A DNA stretch of 64,000 nucleotides from Rhizoctonia solani (Eukaryota > Basidiomycota > Agaricomycetes > Cantharellales > Ceratobasidiaceae), in NCBI RefSeq assembly GCF_016906535.1, contig NC_057385.1, forward strand, positions 744,001 through 808,000. The letters run 5' to 3'. Positions 35,736 through 47,599 of this stretch are shown here, one piece after another. The notes beneath the pieces were generated by a model. The model searched no databases and was not told the DNA's origin. It was given only the letters and a program-made list of their open reading frames with translations. The translations under genes and the position numbers were made by a program. How positions within the stretch are numbered: position 1 is the stretch's first letter; the number at the start of each line of letters is the position of its first letter.

Positions 35736-35785
35736 TCCGGTTTTGTGGGTCAATCCCAAATTGGTCTAACCCCAGAATAAGCGCC
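35736..35785 (-). promoter_or_regulatory. U6 upstream promoter elements, copy 1
   Basis: TCCGGTTTTGTGGGTCA (35736-35752, plus-strand reading) starts 50 bases upstream of the U6 5' end, and AATAAGCGCC (35776-35785) starts 90 upstream, with TTGGTC between them. The first block recurs with one mismatch at exactly 50 bases upstream of the second U6 gene, and the other two recur close by. They are probably external polymerase III promoter elements (proximal-sequence-element-like), a role inferred from conservation. Confidence 0.65.
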
Positions 35786-35849
35786 CAGCGGGTCCATTGA
35801 AATCCGCTCAGGTAACCCAAGATATTATTCGTCTCTCGGCTGATACAGC

Positions 35850-37973
35850 CTATGGTTTGAGCCCCATGTCCCAAAATCCAATCTCTAGGCGGACACATCT
35901 TTCCCAAACATCTTGCAACTGCGCGAACCTGCTGGCCGAAGGCGGGTCCTTTGCAGCCCGCTGCTCCATGAGATCTACCCGAAGTTAAAGTGTGTTGAGT
36001 AAATGAATCGCCACCCTCCGCGATAGGAGAAGCCTACGGACCTATACCGCGCCTTGTAGCTTCTTGGTACTCTACGCCCCCATAATCTTCCATCCACCTA
36101 ATCGATCGCCAAGAGTCATCATTAGCCCTATGTAGGAATCTCGCTTCTCACCTCTTGTAAGGGTTTCCTTCAGTATTTGCCCCAGCAGCCAATAGCCTCT
36201 TTCCAACCTCTGCGTACCCCAGTAAACACGATGCTACCGCTATTATCAACATGAAATCGTCCCCCTGGTAGCCTACATCCATAATATACCGCGCATATGC
36301 AGCAGTAGCCGGAAGCTCAGGGGTAGTTTCGAGCTCCTCAGGGGTAACTCCCCACTGAGTGCAATAATCGACGTGCATTTGGGATTCACGTACGATATGA
36401 AGAACTATGGTCGCTGCTGCACCAGCAGCTGAGAAAGTGGAGGATTTAGCCGCCAAGAGCCTGGGCGGGATTAAGTAGATGCATGCGTGGTCAATTGATT
36501 TGGTAAACGATACTCACCCATGAGCCCTTGCATGGTGTTTCAGGTAGATATAGTCCTGCCTAAAAATTTGTCAATACAACGACCGCTATCGATCCATCTC
36601 GCCTACTTGAGGTAGTGGACAAAGCTTTCCGCCGGGAGTGTTCCGGCGGCAAGTTGGGTGACAAATGGGTGCCCGACATAGTCCTTCCATAGCCCAGGGC
36701 ATGAGCCGATCAATGCGCTGACGAATGGATAGGGGTTGACTGGTGTGGGCCTATTCCATATAATCAGTCAGCACGCTTCTAGCTATGATAGTGGACTTAC
36801 TGAGGAATAATCCGTGGTATGATTGAATGTGTATGATTCAGCGGGCCATGTCCCTTGCCAATACTGGGAGCAGTGGCAATCGCTTGATGTGAATACGTGG
36901 TAGCTTGAATAGTTGCATCGAACGCTAGATGCTCCAATTTAACATAATTCCCAACTCAGTACATGGGACAAACTCACGGTTCAAGCCTTGAGCGAATGCA
37001 CATGCCAACGCCGCACTCAATGTGCACCCAGTCCCATGTGTGCTAGTTGTTTCCAGCCGCGGGCGGACGAACAATGTAGTGGTAGCGACACCATCTGCTT
37101 TCGAATCCCGTAAGTGCAATACGTCGACAACTACGTCTTGTTCTTCCAGTATCTTGGCCCCATCCGGGCGAAGAATAGCAGGCTGGTCCGGCCCAGTTCC
37201 GGTATCCCATCGGATGTACAAGCTATCGGGATCTTGTTGAGTTTTTGCGACAGCTAAAACATCACCAGTGGAGAGTTTACAATGTCCACCCTTGACGAGC
37301 GTCGCTCTTGCACCTAATTTGCTTATTCCTTTGGCGGCATTAACTATTGTGTCAAGTGACGTTATGCTCCCCTGATCTAGTCCTAACAATAACTCGGCCT
37401 CGGGAACGTTTGGTGTGATCATCGTTGCGAGTGGAACCAACTCTTCTTTAATCAACGCATTCGCAGAGGATTCGAGTAGCGAATGACCAGATGTCGAAAC
37501 CATCACAGGGTCGATGACGAGCGGTGGCATGCTCTTGCCTTCCGGGTAGAATGAGCTGAGGGTCTGAAGGATTGCTTGTAGAGTCGGGGCGTCAGCGAGC
37601 ATTCCTGTCTTGATTGCTTGTGGCGGAATGTCGTCTAGTACGCATCGGATCTGTGTGCGCCTCGGAGTTAAACCAAAAAAAATTAAATTAAATTAAAAAA
37701 CCAAAACCACATACTTGATGTGCGACAAATTCGGGTGGAGGTGCGTGTACAGCTTGTACACCCTGTGTGTTCTGAGCAACGAGTGCGGTTACGACACTTG
37801 TTCCATAACACCCGTGTGCGGCAAATGTCTTCAGATCAGCCTACCACCCCATGCATTAAAAACCTGTAATAGTTGAAAGGATTGTGTCAGCACACCTGAA
37901 CACCTGCGCCGCCACTTGGATCCGTTCCTGCAATCGTTAAAATAGGTAAAGGATTGGGTTGCTGAACACTCAT
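35850..37973 (-). CDS. THI20: Thiamine biosynthesis bifunctional protein THI20-type (HMP-P kinase + TENA)
   Basis: Minus strand. Exon 1 gives [20 protein letters not shown] then GGAGVQ, and exon 2 [20 protein letters not shown], the start of ThiD-type kinases; [48 protein letters not shown] and [20 protein letters not shown] complete the HMP/HMP-P kinase, which phosphorylates hydroxymethylpyrimidine. The C-terminal half is a TENA/thiaminase II domain: [61 protein letters not shown] (with the conserved Cys), [20 protein letters not shown] and the ending [12 protein letters not shown] before TAG at 35850. This fusion is typical of fungi (yeast Thi20/21). No TPP riboswitch was recognised in its leader. 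The last intron (GTCCGT donor after GGTATAG) is supported by the clean join to [16 protein letters not shown]. Confidence 0.9.
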
Positions 37974-38140
37974 GGTGGTAGATCGCAGCTCTATGCACCC
38001 AGTCACAGATCTATCAAAAATGATCGAATTAATCTAGGGCTACCCTGACGTCAGCCGAATCAATCAAAGGTGTATGATAAATATACATGATAAACATCAA
38101 GACAACACTAAGAGACAGGAGATTACGAGAAGAAATGGAT

Positions 38141-39524
38141 CTACGATGATGGCGTGGGCGTCTCCTCTGCACCCGATTTTCCCTTCTTCTCAAGCACAGC
38201 CTTTAGACTTTGCACGGTCTTTTGTCTCGCTTGTAAAAGGCGTTCGGCTTTTTCAACGTCCGGGGGATTTAATACATTTTTATAGTCCGGAGGCTTGAAC
38301 GAGACCGAGATGGTAGGCTGCTTCTCTTTCTCTCCCACTAGTGGGAATACAATTAAATAAGGGTGCCACGTATAAATAGGACAAGATTGACTCTACCTTC
38401 TCCGGATCTGGTCTCGACCTTGGTCAGTGCAGCGATCTCTAACCTTAATTCAGCCACTTCTGTATCCCATTCACATAGCTGAGCTACAAGGTCTGCGACT
38501 CGAGATGCGCGCTCTGCGGCCCTTTCCCGTTCGTACATGGCGGTGCATACTGCGCGTGTACAGTCCGCAATGTGCGAGAAACGTGCAGGTCCAAGGAGAG
38601 TTCCGCCGAATCTATGCCGCAGCTGGTCAGATCGAGGAAACAGGGGTAAATGAAAGTTCATTTAATTTCGAGAGGAGTAGGATGGACGAGGAGGTGAGTT
38701 CGGTATTCAGGTATACTCGATCGGGTAAACAAGCGTCCGCTTCGTCTCCTCCCGAAATCAAAGAGACTCTGTGGTACGTACCGCCGACTAACCACAACGA
38801 CCACATCGCACAGACCTGTCTTTTCGATTACGTCCACCACCGCCTTTCCTCCTCGTTTTTCTCCATCGTCGTCCCATCCCTGTCGAACTTCAAATGCATC
38901 CTCGCCTTCGAGGCCTGTCATTCCGGGTTTGAGCGCAAGGAGCCGCCACCCAGCCATGTGGTGCTGAAAATCCGGATACTGCCGCCTCATGTGCGCTATG
39001 ATTTTCGGGACTTGAGCGAAGGATTCGAGTGAAAAGAGGCGTGCTTGAAAGACGGAATCCTTCACTTCGATAGGCTCCGACTTGAAGACTGGTCGAATTG
39101 TGGCTTTAGAGGGTGAATTACTTTCAGAACCTTTGGATGTCTGCCTCGACTGGGACTTGGTGCTCGGTTGACTCGTGAATGGCAAGGTTGCCTGGACAAA
39201 TTTGGGAGTCGCATCGGTCTTGGGAGTCGTTGTTCCCGAGTCCGAAGCAGAGCGCGGTAGAAATTCAGGTGCGAGAGCCGATAAAGTCGAGGGCCTGACA
39301 GACTCTTCAAGGTTCTTGGTCTGTGGTACAGAATTAGACCCGTCAGAGTTCGAAACGTCGTCGGTTCCTCGGGTCGGGGTTCTATCACCATGGTCATCGT
39401 TCGCCGACGATGGTGAAGTTTGAGCAGTGCCACTTTTGACATCTCCTGTTTCCTCCGCCTGGCGTGCGGATTTGGACTGTGCACAGGTCTGCTGCGCGGG
39501 AGATGTCGCACGTCGTTTGGGCAT
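38141..39524 (-). CDS. IMPACT (UPF0029) domain protein
   Basis: Minus strand. The first 150 residues are disordered (Ser/Thr/Pro-rich, MPKRRATSPAQQTCAQSKSA). Then comes an IMPACT N-terminal domain: DSVFQARLFSLESFAQVPKI, HHMAGWRLLALKPG, FEVRQGWDDDGEKRGGKAVV, DVIEKTGLCDVVVVVSRRYG and GTLLGPARFSHIADCTRAVC. The GEKRGGK and the GGTLLGPARF pieces are the family's signature. A coiled-coil (ERERAAERASRVADLVAQLC) and a short basic tail follow. Yeast Yih1 and mammalian IMPACT use this domain with an N-terminal RWD domain to restrain Gcn2; no RWD is seen here, so a role in that pathway should not be assumed. The splice around 38755-38590 joins SRRY to GGTLLG. Confidence 0.8.
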
Positions 39525-40411
39525 GGGTTTGGGTTGGATGGGTTACAATAATTGGATCAACAGGACCTTGCATCGCCTGCACGTGATGTAATTGTACTGG
39601 CTCCTTCGGGCGCCATGCACCACATGGTAGATACACATACAGATCGGGTTCAAACACAATCGTATTGGTCGTATGAGGAAGACGATAGGGCAGTCGGCTC
39701 ATAAAGTTGGATTGGAAGAAAAGTGAAGAACATTTTAGGCGCGGTTGCAAACACAATTTGTATATCATCATAGTATTTGCCAAGGCCCACGATACTTTTG
39801 CAGCCGAGCAAGGGGACGAAAAGACGCCGCAGCGCTCAGTGTCGCGACGGATGTCAATGATGCCTGGGTTTGATGCGGGCAAAATGCACAGACCGACGGC
39901 TCGGAGAAATAAGAATACATCGGCTGAAACTAATTGAGAGGGAGAATGAAGTGTGGCACACCCACGCGCCGCTAATCACATGCAGGGTGGTGTCGATCAG
40001 GAGAGGTGTATATGCGTGGCGGACGATCGATAGCAACGAAAGAGTCGCCCGAGTGAGCAACGGGATTGATATGATTGATGAGACGGGTAAGGCAGATACA
40101 GTAGTGCAAGTATGGATCATGCAGCGGATGAGAAGAGAGGAGACGAGGAAAAACGGGGCAAATGAGACGTATGGATGTTTCGAAGCCAGTCGAGGCAGTC
40201 GAACCGACCCTCCAGAAAAAGGCGAGAAAGGCACGGAGGACAGAGAGAGTCGAGGCTCTCCGGCGATCCCGCTAGAAGGATTGCCGGACCCGGGAGAGGG
40301 GTGACCGGGGTCCTGTCACGTGAGGGAGAGAACAGGCCTCCAGAGTCAAAAGCGTGTTCGGCCAAAAGGTACCAGGCACGCCCCCATTGTGCCTCGACAT
40401 TCGCATTCCCC
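39525..40411. other. Divergent intergenic region
   Basis: Shared upstream region of the IMPACT gene (minus) and the C2H2 gene (plus). A frame open from 40175 joins the C2H2 ATG in phase, so a longer N-terminus (Arg/Ser-rich) is possible but not conserved-looking. No other gene. Confidence 0.45.
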
Positions 40412-43022
40412 ATGATGAAAACCGAGAGTACGCCGCCGAAAGACCCGCCCACGCCGCCCTCTGCGACGACCAAGGCGGCATCGATGTCACCGACGGCCGT
40501 GACGACAGCGCTTACGGACGATGCTCCTCGTGCGAAAAAGGCCGGTGTTGGGCCCGTGCGCACGCGGGCAGCGCCCAGTAAGACGTTTGTTTGCCGCGGA
40601 TTCGGCGATTGCAGTATGGTGTTCAGCCGGAGTGAACATCTCGCTCGCCATGTTCGGTCAGTCCCACTATATATATCTATTCGCTACTGCCCCTGTGCCT
40701 GCCGTGCTTGATATACATCCCATCCCCCTGTTCCCATCATATTTTCGTGCCTTTCGGCTGGCCATGTGCTCACTTGGCTTGCAGGAAACACACCGGCGAG
40801 CGCCCATTTGCTTGCCACTGTGGAAAACAGTTTTCGCGTCTCGACAACTTGCGACAGGTAAGCACTTGTACTTGTCTTTATATTTTTGTGCCATTTTTGA
40901 CTTGGGTTTTTAGCATGCGCAAACAGTGCACTCGGACAAGACCGATCTCAACGAGCGGATGATGCGTGATCTGACGTCGCTCCACACTGCGTTGGCCGCA
41001 AGTTCGCATCGCAATCTGCCCCGGCTTTCTCCGTCGCAAGCAACAACGAGTCAAGGATCTCGGTCACAGCCGTCAACGCCTAATGATTCGCATCCTCCTT
41101 CGGCAGGTGTAGTCCCTAGTATGGCCTACGAAAGCTGGCGTCGTGACGATTTTTCTCAAGAATCCTTTCTTCCGGGCCAGCCCTTTCGGGCCGACCAATC
41201 CTTTCGGCCCCAACACCTTACAATCCCGTCGACCTTTCCCCCGAGCCATAGTTCCTACGCCCCTCTCTCAGACAATCGATTTCAACCCACCGCCCATGAC
41301 TTTCACCCTCACCCTTCCGGACGGGACAGCATCGGCCGATTTCCATCTTCCAACTCCGCCCATGCTAATGGGTCCTTTGAGCGCTCCCATCCTGGGCGAG
41401 ACGGATTCGATAGGTCTCCCCTCGATCGACTGGATCCACGCGACCGGTCCGTGGACGATGGCGGAGGGAGTAAGCCCTTTACGAGCGGAGGCAGCGCAGG
41501 GGGTGGGCTCCCTCCAATCTCGTCCCTCATCCCCCGAGAGCAGCACACACAATCCCTATTTCCCCCCAATTCCTCAAGACCAGCCACCTCAGGTAGCCTC
41601 TCCGGTTGGCGCACTCCATCCGGACCTCTCGGACGCCCTGCCACATCGGCAGGCAGCTGGCTCCCGCCCCTCGATGGACGCCCGGGGCTTACTGCAAGGC
41701 CCGCGACAGCAGCTGCACCACTCGGCTTCGGACCCTCAGCTCCATCATCACGCCCGGGCACGAGCGGTGGCATCGGGAGCATCGATAGGGGTGGGGATGT
41801 ATTCGCCTTTGAGCCGCCAGCACTGGCTTCCTCAAGATACGACGATGGGGATGGGGATGATAGATCGCCCCGCGATCGAGATGGGGATGGGCTCCCTCGA
41901 TCCTTTGGCCTCCCATTTGGACTCAGGCCTGGGACTGCACCCGCGGCCTCCTTCGACCGAGCTGGACGGAGCCGAGAGTGGGAGCGGGAGCGACCCTGGT
42001 TTGGACGCGACCAGTCGTCTGAGCGCAGAAGTCGACACGAGCTTCGACGAGATGAACGCGATTATGGCTCAAGGCGACATGAACACTCAGCGGATAACTG
42101 GAATACCGAACGACTGGCCTCTCGCGATGCTTCTCCATCCTCAGACCGATCACCAAATCCATCGATGGAATCCCGACGTCGAGGGTCTGGAGGGCTTTAC
42201 CCCGGAGAACCCGACCGAGAGGTCGGACTTTTATCGCCCAACGGCGGAGGATACGACTCGCCGTTTTCCTACCATCCACCGGGACTCGCTCCCCGCAAAC
42301 GGTCGTATGACTTTGGGCCTGGAGATGCCGCCGGACCAGACTCGAGGCCCTCATCTCGAAGACTTACCCTCATGGAACTATGCTCAGCCGAGTCCTCACC
42401 AGATGATCATGCAGCAGGGACTCCACTCGGCGTTTCGACCCATGGCAAGTCCCCCGTTGAGCGGGGACGGGAGCCCCCGCCCCTCATTCGACCTGCGACT
42501 ATCGGCGGCGGGGATGGCGGCGGGCTACCAGGGATTGCCAGCTTCAGTTATCGAAACCAGCCGGACACGATATATGAGCGAACCGGGACCCTTTCCCTCG
42601 GACCAACAGCAGCAAGTACGATCGGGACAACGCTTCGTGACACCGACGGGCGAGGGGACTCGCTTCCCCCACCACCCTCTCCACCCCCAACAGCCATGGG
42701 ACTCCGGGATGATGACGGTCAGTAATGGTCTCGGTCTTGGTTCAACGAGAGCCGGGAGCTCGGAAATGACACCGCCGCCGATGCAGGTGAACGAGAGCGC
42801 CAACGCAAACGATTATTCGAGCGACGGGATGCAACAGCTCCTAGAGCATGCGACGAATTCAACGACGGATACCAACGGGGAGCGGGCGTATCCGACCCCG
42901 CTGTCGGCCCATCCTCGACTGCCAGTCACTGGCGAGAACGCGAACGGCTCCGAGGTCAAGTTCGAACACCCATCTCCCCGCCTCCTACCGCTACCGGAGT
43001 GAGGGCGGGCTCGGCCTCTTGA
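40412..43022 (+). CDS. C2H2 zinc-finger transcription factor, long disordered tail
   Basis: Exons 40412-40656, 40785-40857, 40914-42717 and 42787-43022 give a 785-residue reading. A Thr/Pro/Ala-rich leader precedes two tandem C2H2 fingers at residues about 60-110: [20 protein letters not shown] then [20 protein letters not shown] and [14 protein letters not shown]. The first has a C-x6-C and the second a C-x-C spacing. After [17 protein letters not shown] a long disordered region follows, with RPATSGS/RPATSAG-type repeats, ..[12 protein letters not shown].., [10 protein letters not shown] and [15 protein letters not shown]. This layout is common among Agaricomycete regulators of the Adr1/Msn2-like group. 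The final intron (42718-42786) avoids an in-frame stop and adds [14 protein letters not shown].. to the end. A second frame is also open across the large exon (see findings). Target genes unknown. Confidence 0.8.
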
Positions 43023-43325
43023 TCCATATTATCAACAATCCTAAACCGTAATCATCACTCGAACTACCACCTATTCTTTACTATGCTGTACTTTTTTTTG
43101 TTCCACAGTCGTCTTTGTGCGATTGAACTTTTTTACTACTGGTTTGAATTCTTGTGTTTGTGTATATAACGTAGCGCGTTGTTCTGATATTATTTCGCCT
43201 TACCTATCGACTCTGACTGAATCACGGCACTTATATCTTGAGTAGGACAGTAACCCGTGCATTTAAACTCGTGCTCTACTATTGGTGCACCGTCTTTGCC
43301 CCTTCATATGTGAGGACGTATTTAC

Positions 43326-43425
43326 AGTGACGTACAAAAATCGGAACGATACAGAGAAGACCAGCGTTGCCCTTGCACAAGGATGACACGCTAGTTCAGA
43401 ACGGAGGATCTATGAACCACAATGT
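43326..43425 (+). pseudogene. U6 snRNA-derived sequence (decayed copy)
   Basis: On the plus strand AACGATACAGAGAAGA, then CCAGCGTTGCCCTTGCACAA and GGATGACACGCTAGTTCAGA align with the two U6 genes, but the triad region reads CCAGCGTTGCCC instead of TTAGCATGGCCCC and the 5' stem-loop is diverged. The 3' part (GGATCTATGAACCACAATG) is a mutated version of the hairpin seen in the intact copies. No terminal T run equivalent to TTTATTTT follows and none of the upstream boxes of the intact copies is seen. I take it as a pseudogene, though an expressed variant is not excluded. Confidence 0.75.
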
Positions 43426-45769
43426 TTAGTTGTTATTTTATTCCATTTTTTTACCAAATATGTAGTTTCTTCTGCACATCCACGCTTTTGTGACTGATCG
43501 TCGTGTCCGTTCGGTGCCTTGCGTGTATTTCGATTAATCCTAGCTTTTCTAGATATGGTATACATGCCGCTCCTTTGATCAAGGGTATCTTGGCATACGT
43601 GTCTCTGTATTGGACTCTCCAGTACGAAACCCCGCACTTCCTAGCAGGGATAGATTGGGAATCAAGGTCCGTTGGTTATGTTCGTATTGAGCATATATCC
43701 CTCTTTGAAGTTCTAGACAGTGCAATTTAAACCCCATGTGTACAACACAGTAGCACATATGTATATGGGATGCTGTTTTGTAAAGCAAACAGTCTAAAGA
43801 ATGGGTACCTCATAGATCCTTAGTAGTTACAATTTCTACAAACGATCCTCCGTCTTGTCCCACGGCTTTACCAGTAGCAACAATGACGTGGCGTTGTTAA
43901 CATATCCATATTCACAAAAAAGTAGAGATTTCTGATCCGAGATCAGTTGTCTGGACGTTCTACAGCCGTCGACCGGGAAGGGGTCTTCACGTCATTATGA
44001 TGAAGTACGGGACGGAGGCTCTGGATCATTTGGATCGCTTTTCGTTCAATCTATATGATTCAATATTGGTGTTTGCGAAGGTGCCAGCCAATTTTTAATC
44101 AACAGGGATTTATTCGATTTAGCGGCAACACTCGTGTGTAGGGGTTGTGGCGAAATCGCCCATTAATTCAAAGATACCACCTTGGATTGCCTATTCACTG
44201 ATGACGGCTAACCTAAACCTGACACTGGCCGTTATGACGACCGCACATACCTGAGGATCTTTTCCAACTTTTTGTATCGATCTACATCTCCTTTCATCAA
44301 GCAAAGTCGATCTTTGTTGGAAGTTGCGGTATTTTTCATCTTGAACTCTACGTGCGCCTCAACAAAACCTTGGAAATAACCACCGTCCTGGATGCGATTT
44401 TGGTTTGAGATGCTAAAGGCATGTGGGACCCAACATTGTATTGTATTGCGCCAATACTCCTTCAACCGGTCCGCTAGTGCTTTGGGAGATTGGTAGTACC
44501 AATCGTGATTTTACGTAATGCGATGACTGAGTACACATTTAAGGACCAAGGGATAGCACATTTCACCAGCTACATCAGCGCATATAATCAATGGTTGAAT
44601 GTGTGTTTTGTCTCGGGATTCGTTCCAGATCTACCTTTGGCAAGGCACGTTACAGACGAGAGACAACGGTTAGAATCCGGGGATGTTACAAGTGCTTGGA
44701 AGGGTTTGTCCGACCTATTACTTCGTAGAAGTGAACAAGTCAATTATGAAAGATAGGCATCGTTTCCTCGATGGGTATCATGGTTTAATCGATACTAAGA
44801 TATCACATGTGCTTGCTCGTGAACGGCGTTCTCGGCTGTTGCATTGGTATTCTTAGATTATTGCCCAGGGAGCTCGGAAAGAAGTTAAAACACGAGTAGT
44901 CTTGACAGTATATATGCACATTGTGTACTACTAGAGACTGACGCTAACAGTCAGCATAAACAAACCGTAAATTTCTTTCTAAAATCGGGCCAGGTTGGCA
45001 CTTGAGTCTTCGGACAGCTGCTAAGCGTGGGCATCACTTGTATGAGGGCCTACCTCCAGGGAGGATCTGACGTTACTATCGTGACTGCTTGGACCCACTA
45101 GATTTACAAAAAAGAGGCTCGGCGCCGTGTGGTCCATAACTCAGCCCGAGTATTAGAACTACACGGTTGTACAACTAGATGGAATTATGATGGTATTTAT
45201 ATTGCGGTTGTCACGCATACATCCGAGTGGGATTCAGATCAGCAGGTCAAGGCTACGTTTTACGAGACCAACTCTTTGGGAACTGCTTATAAGTTTGTGG
45301 GGAACAAGACGGACATATGAAGAGTCATGAGTGCACCCGTTAGGGATGTGAGTGTCTTGGGGGTCGGACTCAAGGGATGAAGTGGATGCGCTTGGGATTG
45401 GGATTGGCGGATAAAAATGAGTAGTGTAGTTGGATCGACACCATAGCGGCAGCCCTAACTAGTCACGAACTGACGGTATGCTAGTTCTGCTTTATGACGG
45501 GCCATTGGTGTCGTCTCTGACTTGTTACTCTCCATAATATCTCTGCACTCTATCACCTTCTGTTGACTCTTTGCTGTTCTGTTTGTATTTTGAATTTACT
45601 GTCTGCCGGCAAGCTCTTTAAGAATGACCATGGACCTAGATTTGCATCTTACATGCGTCCCCATACACCCATTCAAGAAAAGGCATTACGATTTAAAAAC
45701 AGCATATACAAGACAACAGTAAATTACTATATACAACATAATTTAAACAAATCGGCGTGTCTCGATCAA
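43426..45769. other. Gene-poor stretch, no gene recognised
   Basis: Several medium open frames (for example 44232-44465 on minus, 44490-44756 and 45129-45320 on plus) have protein-like composition but no family resemblance and no coherent exon chain. The frame at 45129-45320 (ending YETNSLGTAYKFVGNKTDI) could be an exon of an unknown gene or a relic. AT-rich flanks. Left without a gene call. Confidence 0.4.
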
Positions 45770-47379
45770 TTAATCTTCAATCTTGATCTGCACGAGCGGC
45801 TCTCCTACATCCCGCCCCTCGGTCTTGGTTTCGTTACCAACCACTACTACGTTCTGCTCGTTTCTGACGCCTTGCACATCATCCTCCAGTTTGATGTCCT
45901 CCATTCTAACTAGCCCGTCCGCGTCTAGATCTGCTTTGGCCTTGAACGTGATTGGTTTTTTGCCCTTGCCCGTCGCTTTGGTGTTTGCGCTCGGACATAG
46001 TCCTTGACTTAATAGACAAGAATCACATCGGGGCCCAACGGGGAGACAAATCACCTATTGGCATAACAATCAGTTCGTTAGATGAACGAGAAATACAAAG
46101 TCCTTACTTGTCCGAACCCGACTAGTAACGGATTAATCGGTGCGTGCAAATTACGAGGCAGCCATGATTGGAGGTTTAGTCTGCATTTATTTTAGTTACA
46201 AAAGCTGTCGTAGGATGGGTGAGTGAAATAGACTGACCGTGTTTGTTCAGGCGTGTTGGTAGGAGGCTTGTGCCATCCCAACCGGTTTGAGATACGATGC
46301 ACATGGATGTCTACGCCAATTCCAACGCTTCTGTATGTGTCCAGTCCATAAGTCGATGTAAAAATGGGAAATAAGACGAAAAACTTGCATGTCCCAAGCA
46401 ACCTGCAATACCAAGAACGCCATTTTCGGACCTACTCCGGGTAGCGCACACAGCTCATCGACAGTCTTGGGTACGTCCGAGTCGTACTTGTCACGTAAGA
46501 TATGTGCGGCCGCTCGTATATACTCAGTCTTGCGACGCCAGAATCCAACCTGTATGGTGCAAATATCAGTTATATGTAACTTGCGGTGAGCAAGGGAGGA
46601 TGCACCTTTCCAATGGCATTCGAAATTATGCTCGGTTCGGCGGCGAGTATAGAATCGACAGTTAGTCCACCTGGTAAAACGTGTCGAAGGTTTTCAACAG
46701 CTGCGGCCGTAACTTCATCTTTGGTTTGAGACGAGAGCATGAGAGATACAAGGGCTCCAAATCGTTGGTCCTACGCCAAAAACACATTACATATCAATCA
46801 ACTCCGTTGTTGGCCGCAACATACCTTGAGCGGGCCTACCCCCGTCATCGACTTGGCGCACCCCATCGTATCTACCGGCGCATCAATTCTAGACCTCATA
46901 TCCTCGATCAGCGAGTATTGTTTCTCCCAATTTGGAGGTGCAGGATGCGGTTTTGCGAGTTCCATGACGATAGGCTTTTGCTTGGTCGCCGGTTTCTTCT
47001 TGGTCGGAGAAGTTGCGTTGGGTTCCCTCTTGACCGGAGAGACCTTGTGTTCGAGCTTGACGCCGTCCATGTCCTCGAGCTTGACTTGAACCTTGGCGGG
47101 AGTACGTTTGGGACGAGAAGACGATCCCGAGTAGGCGAACTTGTCTAGATCCAACGAGCTTGGTTTCTCTGGATCTTCTTTTATGATCTCTTCAGGCTTG
47201 AATTCGTCCTGGTCCTCGTCGTCCAGCTCGGTCAACTCGGAATCGTCATCTTCATCTTCGTCCACGGCCGACTGCACTCGTGCTCGCTTTCGAGGAGAAC
47301 GTCTAAGAACCGGACTATTGGCCTCGCGCTTCAGCGGCGTACTTTTAGATTTAGAAGAAGTCGCGCGTTTGGGAGGCAT
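45770..47379 (-). CDS. NTH1: Endonuclease III homologue (NTH1/NTG1)
   Basis: Minus strand. An N-terminus of about 130 residues is basic then acidic ([40 protein letters not shown]), with nuclear-targeting-like clusters. The HhH-GPD core follows: [40 protein letters not shown], the helix-hairpin-helix [20 protein letters not shown] with the catalytic lysine, and [18 protein letters not shown] with the catalytic aspartate. A four-cysteine iron-sulfur loop reads [20 protein letters not shown]. The C-terminal extension of about 80 residues is acidic/basic. The enzyme removes oxidised pyrimidines and cuts the strand in base excision repair, in nucleus and often mitochondria. Start at 47379 ([10 protein letters not shown]); the hypothetical gene starts 221 bases away on the other strand. 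Confidence 0.9.
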
Positions 47380-47599
47380 CCAGGAACAAGTGAAAGCAAG
47401 AGTTCGAGTGAGGGGTGAACGAATGAAAGAAAGACGAAAAGCCAGAGTTAATATATATAGTCCCCAAGTGGAGTCGTCGTTCAGAGTTTGTTTGACGTTT
47501 CATGACGCGCGGGGATTCTGGATGATCGAGCGTCGTGGATCGTCAGGCGCCTACTTACTTGAATGTATTTGCGCCACGTCCGGACCGTCACGCGCTGAG

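Noticed and set aside
37680..38060. TPP riboswitch in the THI20 leader
   Set aside because: No CTGAGA plus ACC..GGGTAATACTAGC-type core was seen; only an AAATT-rich stretch in an intron.
41143..43002. 619-codon open frame as a separate gene
   Set aside because: It overlaps the frame that continues directly from the two zinc fingers and contains the conserved-looking [10 protein letters not shown] and [10 protein letters not shown] motifs; kept only as a finding.
47141..47310. Serine-run frame on the plus strand
   Set aside because: Mirror of the acidic Asp/Glu region of the NTH1 gene on the other strand.
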